DNA from: Norana najaformis
Lineage: Eukaryota; Annelida; Clitellata; Crassiclitellata; Hormogastridae
DNA: 64,000 nucleotides
Assembly: GCA_964023275.1 (NCBI GenBank)
Contig: OZ029929.1
Coordinates: 9,560,856-9,624,855, forward strand
Direction of reading: 5' to 3'
Made by a program: the position numbers and the translations under genes. Positions 59,305 to 64,000 of the stretch are shown here, in pieces. Numbering within the stretch: position 1 is the first letter of the stretch; the number at the start of each line of letters is the position of its first letter. The notes beneath the pieces are model-generated. The model searched no databases. It was not told the origin of the DNA and saw only the letters and a list, made by a program, of their open reading frames with translations.

Positions 59305-59730
59305 CTGGATAGCAGTTTTAGCATTAGTTTCTATGATTCCAAATATTTGCACAGTACTGGTAAAAAGAAGGTAGTTCATGAAGTATGTATTTATGTATGT
59401 ATCTGACTATTGACAAAAAACTTCTTGAGAACCTCACAAAGGCACTAAGACATCATTATCTAACAGGTAAGTAAGCAACTAAGCAATGCACTTGTTAATA
59501 CATCTATAAAGGTCTGACTTGAGATAGACTGAAAATGTTTCTTGAGCTGTAGGATGTTGTGATCCACCATGTCAAATTCTGCACTCACATCCAGGAGTGT
59601 GAGCAGCAAGGTAAGTCCGATGCCAATGATATCACAGATGTCAGAGATATGTCTCAGAAGAACTATCTCGATTGAATGGTCTTTGGTCAAGCTGGATAGC
59701 AGTTTTAGCATTAGTTTCTATGATTCCAAA
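59305..59730 (-). mobile_element. Reverse transcriptase fragment flanked by 39-bp direct repeats, in PAK intron
   Basis: The 39-bp sequence CTGGATAGCAGTTTTAGCAT... is present at 59305-59343 and 59692-59730. Between the copies, minus strand 59460-59690 reads HISDICDIIGIGLTLLLTLL then DVSAEFDMVDHNIL, CR1/L2 motif A with its first Asp intact, followed by HFQSISSQTF. The element is a short fragment and the repeats are unusually long for a target-site duplication. Confidence 0.7.
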
Positions 59731-59767
59731 CACAGTAGCTAACAAGCAACTTGTCTATGAGACAAAC

Positions 59768-59957
59768 CTGTTTTATATTGTCTGTTGGTTGTTCATTTGT
59801 TGAGGAGGCTGCCTTTTCAGCTGGACTTTTGCTCGTCTCAGAGTCATCTTCCATGGCAACCAGGAATTTTGGATCCTTGTTTGGCTGCCGGATGGAATCT
59901 TCATACATTTTAAGTGCATCAATGACTGCATTTGGATTTTGTTTCTGCTCCAATGCA
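59768..59957 (-). CDS. PAK: Group I p21-activated kinase, exon at the end of the autoinhibitory region
   Basis: 190-bp minus-strand exon, acceptor TTCTGGTTCTTTAG, donor CAG|GTTTGT (phase 0). It begins LEQKQNPNAVIDALKMYED, matching the EQKKNPQAVLDVLxFY segment at the C-terminal end of the PAK1-3 p21-binding/autoinhibitory domain. A Ser/Glu/Lys-rich linker follows (MEDDSETSKSPAEKAASS). The first base completes a codon begun in an upstream exon that should encode the CRIB motif. I did not find that exon between 59958 and 64000, so it is either beyond the window or missed. The window therefore holds about 400 codons of a protein usually of 500-550. Confidence 0.85.
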
Positions 59958-61229
59958 CTAAAGAACCAGAATCAAGCAATATTCTATAATGCAATATACC
60001 ACTAAAAGTAATGGTGTAACAGATATCAATTGTCAACAAGGGTGCCAAGAAATAACAAGTGCCAATTTATTATATGGGTCTGTAAAACAGTCCTAATAGT
60101 ATAAAAATAATGGTGCAACAGAAATATATTATCAACAACAGCACAAATAATAAAACATTTAATAACAATATTTAAAAATAACAATTGTTACATTAATAAC
60201 AACAATAAACAAATAAATAGCTGATGACTACTGTTGGTCATATGTTATTGAAACTGGAAAAATAAATTCATAACTTAGTTTTTCTTAGGTGGCTAAACTA
60301 ACCAAATGACTTTGAGATTAAAACCTGCAAGAGCTTTAACTCCTAACATCATATGAACAACAAGTAATTTTTGGCGACCAATGATAGGATGCAGTGATTT
60401 AAAAAAAAAACTGTATTTCTGTATTTTTTATCAGTAAATTTGAATGCATGGCAGACAGTTTGCAAAAGATGGCTCTAAAGTTTCAATATGCTATGTAGCA
60501 TGTGGTGGAAAAGCAAAAATCAAGTCTCACAACATGGCAGAAAATGCGAGCAAGGAAAATACAATTAGACATGTCTTTTCATGTGAAACAGAATATTTTA
60601 TGCAGGTAGGGAAGAGTCCCTCACAAGGCTAAACCCTGTTATTATATATGAGATAAATAGCACCCAGATTGTTTTAATCTCCGGGTGAAATTTATTTACA
60701 TATCTAGATATTTTAAATATGTGGGTGCCATTTATCTCAGGATATTTATAGCGCATTTTAGCCTTTGGACTGACTTTTCCCCATCTATAGAAAACCTTCT
60801 GTTCCACATTATAACACATAAATCTTGCACGCATTTTCTGCCAAGTCCTGAAATTCTCTGATTTTTGCATTTCAACCAAATGCTACATTTTTACAGAAAA
60901 TGAAGTCAGACCAGAAGCAGTCAACAGGAAGTGTTTTTAATTTTTCTGACAAATTTTTCTACAAATTCATTGCTTTTAACACATAACTAATTGTACTTAT
61001 TTTTTAAAATTTATGCACTTGTTGATTATATGGTTTGAGTGCTTACATATAAGTTTTATTTCATACACTTGCATTGAAATTTATGATTGTGTATGAGTAA
61101 CTGTGTATGAGTAAACCCTCACACAGTTGGAAAAAAATCAAAACTTGGTTTGATACTTACTTGGACTGAGCTGCAAATACTGAAAAAATTGTGAAAAATG
61201 CATGTTTTTATCACGAATAGTCCTGCCTT
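59958..61229. other. Upstream PAK intron (presumed); no gene seen
   Basis: AT-rich non-coding. 60746-60757 has TTATAGCGCATT, the minisatellite core of 4.65-5.16 kb, and a poly(A)-like run lies at about 60402. No CRIB-encoding exon was recognised on the minus strand. Confidence 0.4.
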
Positions 61230-61847
61230 GTCTAATCTTCAATCATCCTTGAAAAGACTGCACCACAGACAATTTTATGCCATTTGCTTCTGTCCCTTGT
61301 GTCCAGTAATAACTAGTTGAACAAGAATACAGTCCATCACTTGATATTATCGATCCACGTCATTTTGGTCTTCCCTGAGCTTGGGCTCCAGCAATTGTGC
61401 CTTAGATTATCTCTTTCTCTAGGCAGTCTCCACTACTTCGTAGCACATGCCCAAGTAAAGCTTCCTTTGTTTGATTAATCCGAGCAGAATTCTTTCTACT
61501 CCTGCAGTGTCTAGGGCCCAACTGTTTGTCTTCTTGGCAATCCATGGTACTCTAAGAATCCGCCGCAGACACTTCATTCAAATGCATTGATTCTTGCCTC
61601 TTCATCTTTCTTTATGGTCCAGCTCTCACAGCCATACTGTGCCACTGGCCATACAAAAGCTTTCAAAATTTGTATCTCTGTTTCAAACAATATGCCGTGA
61701 CTTATCCATACATTCTTTAATGCTGCCCCAACACCTTGTCCTTTTTGCCAGTCTTGATCGAATCTCTTTACTACAGTCAGAGTCTTCAGGTATAAGTGAG
61801 TCAAGATATGGAAATGTGTCAACCTCCTCCAGTTGATCACCTTGTAC
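61230..61847 (-). mobile_element. Non-LTR element 3' part (RTE/jockey-like), minus strand
   Basis: Minus strand from 61847: QGDQLEEVDTFPYLDSLIP, then EIRSRLAKRTRCWGSIKECM, IQILKAFVWPVAQYGCESWT, IKKDEEARINAFE, RILRVPWIAKKTNS and, with a shift, further conserved C-terminal blocks to about 61230. The frame is open for about 90 codons (61574-61840). It is 5'-truncated at an inverted junction. Confidence 0.8.
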
Positions 61848-61896
61848 TGTACTGTACAAGGTGATCAACTGGAGCAGGTTGACACATTTCCACATC
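61805..61896. repeat. 92-bp palindrome at retrotransposon inversion junction
   Basis: Arms 61805-61847 and 61854-61896 are inverted copies matching at 41 of 43 positions, separated by 6 bases (TGTACT). The arms encode the QGDQLEEVDTFP segment of the reverse transcriptase in opposite directions. Confidence 0.9.
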
Positions 61897-62010
61897 TCGG
61901 AAGCAGAGCTGCAGAAGATAGTGGATCGTCATGACCAGGCAAGCAGCAACCAGGGTCTGCTGATTAATGTGACAAAACCAAGATCATGGCAACAAATGGT
62001 AAAACCATTA
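61897..62010 (+). mobile_element. Inverted 5' segment of the same non-LTR element
   Basis: Plus strand reads ELQKIVDRHDQASSNQGLLI then NVTKTKIMATNG, the reverse transcriptase stretch that normally lies upstream of QGDQLEEVDTFP. It points the opposite way from the 3' part at 61230-61847, as in 5' inversion. Confidence 0.7.
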
Positions 62011-62029
62011 CATAGCTTTCAAAACCATT

Positions 62030-62195
62030 AAGAGCTTTCAAAATTCCTATCTTTGTTGCAAGTAATATGCTGTGACTTATCCATACATTCTTCAATGCTG
62101 CCCCAACACCTTGTCCTTTGCCAGTCTTGATCGAATCTCTTTGCTGCAGTCAGAGTCTTCAGTTATAAGGCAGCCAAGATATGGAAATGTGCTGT
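62030..62195 (-). mobile_element. Duplicate of the 61655-61815 retrotransposon segment
   Basis: TATGCTGTGACTTATCCATA, CATTCTTCAATGCTGCCCCA and CAGTCTTGATCGAATCTCTT repeat the sequence at 61690-61770 in the same orientation with a few percent divergence. It is either a second insertion or a local duplication. Confidence 0.8.
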
Positions 62196-62204
62196 ATGTA
62201 TTAA

Positions 62205-63499
62205 GAAACTTGATATAGTGCCTTTTAAGTAACTCACAAATGCGCTGCCTTCACTAGCTTAAATGGTGTTAAGTATGATTAAGAACAAAAATTCCATCAA
62301 TTAGCAAGCAGTGTTCAGATAACTAGACATGTCACCAGTAGCGGACTCACACACACACGCTGAACTTAACCAACTGGCTCTCTTCCTCAGTTGACTGATG
62401 ACAACGTGTTCAGAGTTTGTGAACCAAGTAGCATCAGAGTCATAGAATGACTACGGGCAATCCACAGTATATGAGAGTACCACCGTCTAACGTCGTCATT
62501 TGCAGGTGGTAGAAGATGTGGTGTCCAGGCTTAACTCGAGCAATGGGTCGATCCGTGATGGACAGCCGTTCGATTGATGGTAAGGACCCCTCTCCACTAG
62601 ATGGTCCAAACAATTCCAAAGCATTAGGCATGAGTTGCAACCTCTCATCCCTTGAGTGCACAATGAGCTATTCCACCTAGAAGGGGCATCGATCACGAAC
62701 AGAAAATTGTCCGCAAACTGAAAACTATGACGAACTTGTGTAAAAAACACCTGAACTCCAAGTTGGTCACAAAAGCATTCCAAACATGAAAGAATTTCCT
62801 AACAAATATTTTTGCTTTAAGATGAAATTTAAGCCAAAAAGACAAGCGGCAAAAAACATGGCCATATCATGCCCGCCGAACATGCACATCTATGAGTGCT
62901 TATGACACTTGTTTCATGATGTTACATGCACAGAGTTCAAAGAACAGTAAGTTCATCGGTAGCCAACTGATGATCAGAAAGATGACAACGAATTTGAAGT
63001 ATAATATCCAATATCCAATTTCAGAAACTTCTTGCCAACAGTAACGTCTCAAGATTCCTGGCCACAGACGGTACAGACGGTGTGTTGCAGGCATCCTGAC
63101 ATTCCAAATCATAAGCTTACAAATGAAGTACATGGAAATCCTAAGTTTTTCGTTGTTAGTTATCCAGAACATGGCAGCAGACATATAAGCATGGAAGTAA
63201 TCATCCAATGCAGTAAAATCCATGCAGCTGACCCAATAAACACAACAGAAGTGTACTTGGATGCAGAATATCTCTGAAATGATGAGATTTTCCCCAAAAA
63301 ATCCTTGAATCCAAAATTTAAAATACACATTTCTTCAGATGTGCCACCAGCTCCTGATTCTAACATCCGTTCATTTCATTTAGTATAATTAAAAATATCT
63401 TACAAGTAGTCTGTGATCTAATGTTATAAAACACACAAAAAACGCAAAATACTAAAACTTCAAATAACCTTATTATATAAATTTTAACAATAAATTCAA
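62205..63499. other. No gene recognised; one TATAGTGCC repeat head
   Basis: 62210-62250 carries GATATAGTGCCTTTTAAGTA and ACTCACAAATGCGCTGCC, another copy of the dispersed head. The rest has open frames of 70-142 codons on both strands (for example 62900-63328 minus and 62496-62783 minus) without family resemblance. A CRIB exon of PAK was sought here and not seen. Confidence 0.4.
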
Positions 63500-64000
63500 T
63501 TTTTGACCATGTGCAGTCTTGGAAGGCAAAAAATGGGATGCTCTTAAATCCGTCCAAAACTGACTTCCTACATTTTGGTACCACACAGCAAATGAACAAA
63601 TCTAACTTGCTGAATTCTGTTTACCTAGGCAATTCTGTCATACAATGCTACTGTTTGGCTCATAATTTAGGTTTATCTGATTCTAATCTATCCTTCAGTG
63701 AACACACATTATATCAATATGTAGGTCAACCCACTATCATATTTGTGACATCCCTGAAGACTTAGGCACCATATTCCATTTTCGGCCTTGGTTTGCCTGG
63801 CACATGCCCTGATCTCTAGCCATCTTGATTATTGTAACTCACTTCTTATTAGCATTTCACAAGCCAACTTGAAGCTTAAAAGAGTCCAAAATACCTTGGC
63901 CATGGCCATCACTAAAACTTCAAAGTATCAACATATATCTCCAGTTCTGAAGTCGTTACACTAATTACCCATAGAAAAGAACAATTTTCAAGACCAGGCT
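63500..64000 (+). mobile_element. CR1/L2-type reverse transcriptase, runs off the window
   Basis: Plus strand: NGMLLNPSKTDFLHFGTTQQ, LAHNLGLSDSNLSFSEH, then after a shift LDYCNSLLISISQANLKLKR, VQNTLAMAITKTSKYQHISP and LKSLH at the edge. It is 5'-truncated and its 3' end lies beyond 64000. Similar in order to the copies at 36.3 and 45.8 kb. Confidence 0.8.

Noticed and set aside
62440..63328. Open frames of 73-142 codons as possible PAK upstream exons
   Set aside because: None contains a CRIB motif (IxxPxxFxHxxHVG) or matching splice phase, and I recognise no domain in them.

Overview
This is animal nuclear DNA. It has split genes with GT..AG introns, a group I p21-activated kinase, a neuroligin-type cholinesterase-like membrane protein, many decayed non-LTR retrotransposons, piggyBac and Harbinger-type DNA transposon remains, SINEs, and a 24-kb satellite. 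One CR1/L2-type element carries a virus-like 2A motif at its N-terminus. Such elements are known from sea urchin, amphioxus, molluscs and cnidarians, so a marine invertebrate is likely. The species cannot be fixed from the sequence alone.

Layout. 1-8.4 kb is a transposon graveyard around three exons of a broken ankyrin-repeat gene. It holds a tRNA-derived SINE, a 512-bp MITE with a TTA target duplication, two piggyBac remnants on opposite strands, a decayed reverse transcriptase, a TATATAGCGC minisatellite and a three-copy 377-bp tandem repeat. 8461-32641 is one uninterrupted array of about 410 copies of a 59-bp, CpG-rich monomer. It has two internal domains and recurring five-monomer (295-bp) cassettes. 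32.6-35.1 kb shows nothing recognisable. 35.1-42.2 kb (minus strand) is a cholinesterase-like adhesion-type gene: signal peptide, catalytically dead esterase domain, transmembrane segment and short cytoplasmic tail on three phase-compatible exons. Retrotransposon fragments lie in its introns. 42.6-50.4 kb is a block of non-LTR elements, including the 2A-bearing one and a tail fragment bounded by a 14-bp target-site duplication. 52.1-60.0 kb (minus strand) is the 3' part of a group I PAK kinase gene in five exons. Its N-terminal CRIB exons are not seen and should lie beyond the right edge. 60-64 kb is mostly intronic or intergenic, with a rearranged reverse transcriptase (92-bp palindrome) and a CR1 fragment running off the window.

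The two real genes are on the minus strand and have no visible functional link to each other or to the satellite. The observations most worth follow-up are the satellite's organisation, the leader-plus-2A start of the CR1 element, and the non-enzymatic esterase-like receptor. Boundaries of decayed repeats are approximate, because no database or alignment could be run. Exon calls rest on splice-site sequence, reading-phase agreement and family resemblance.
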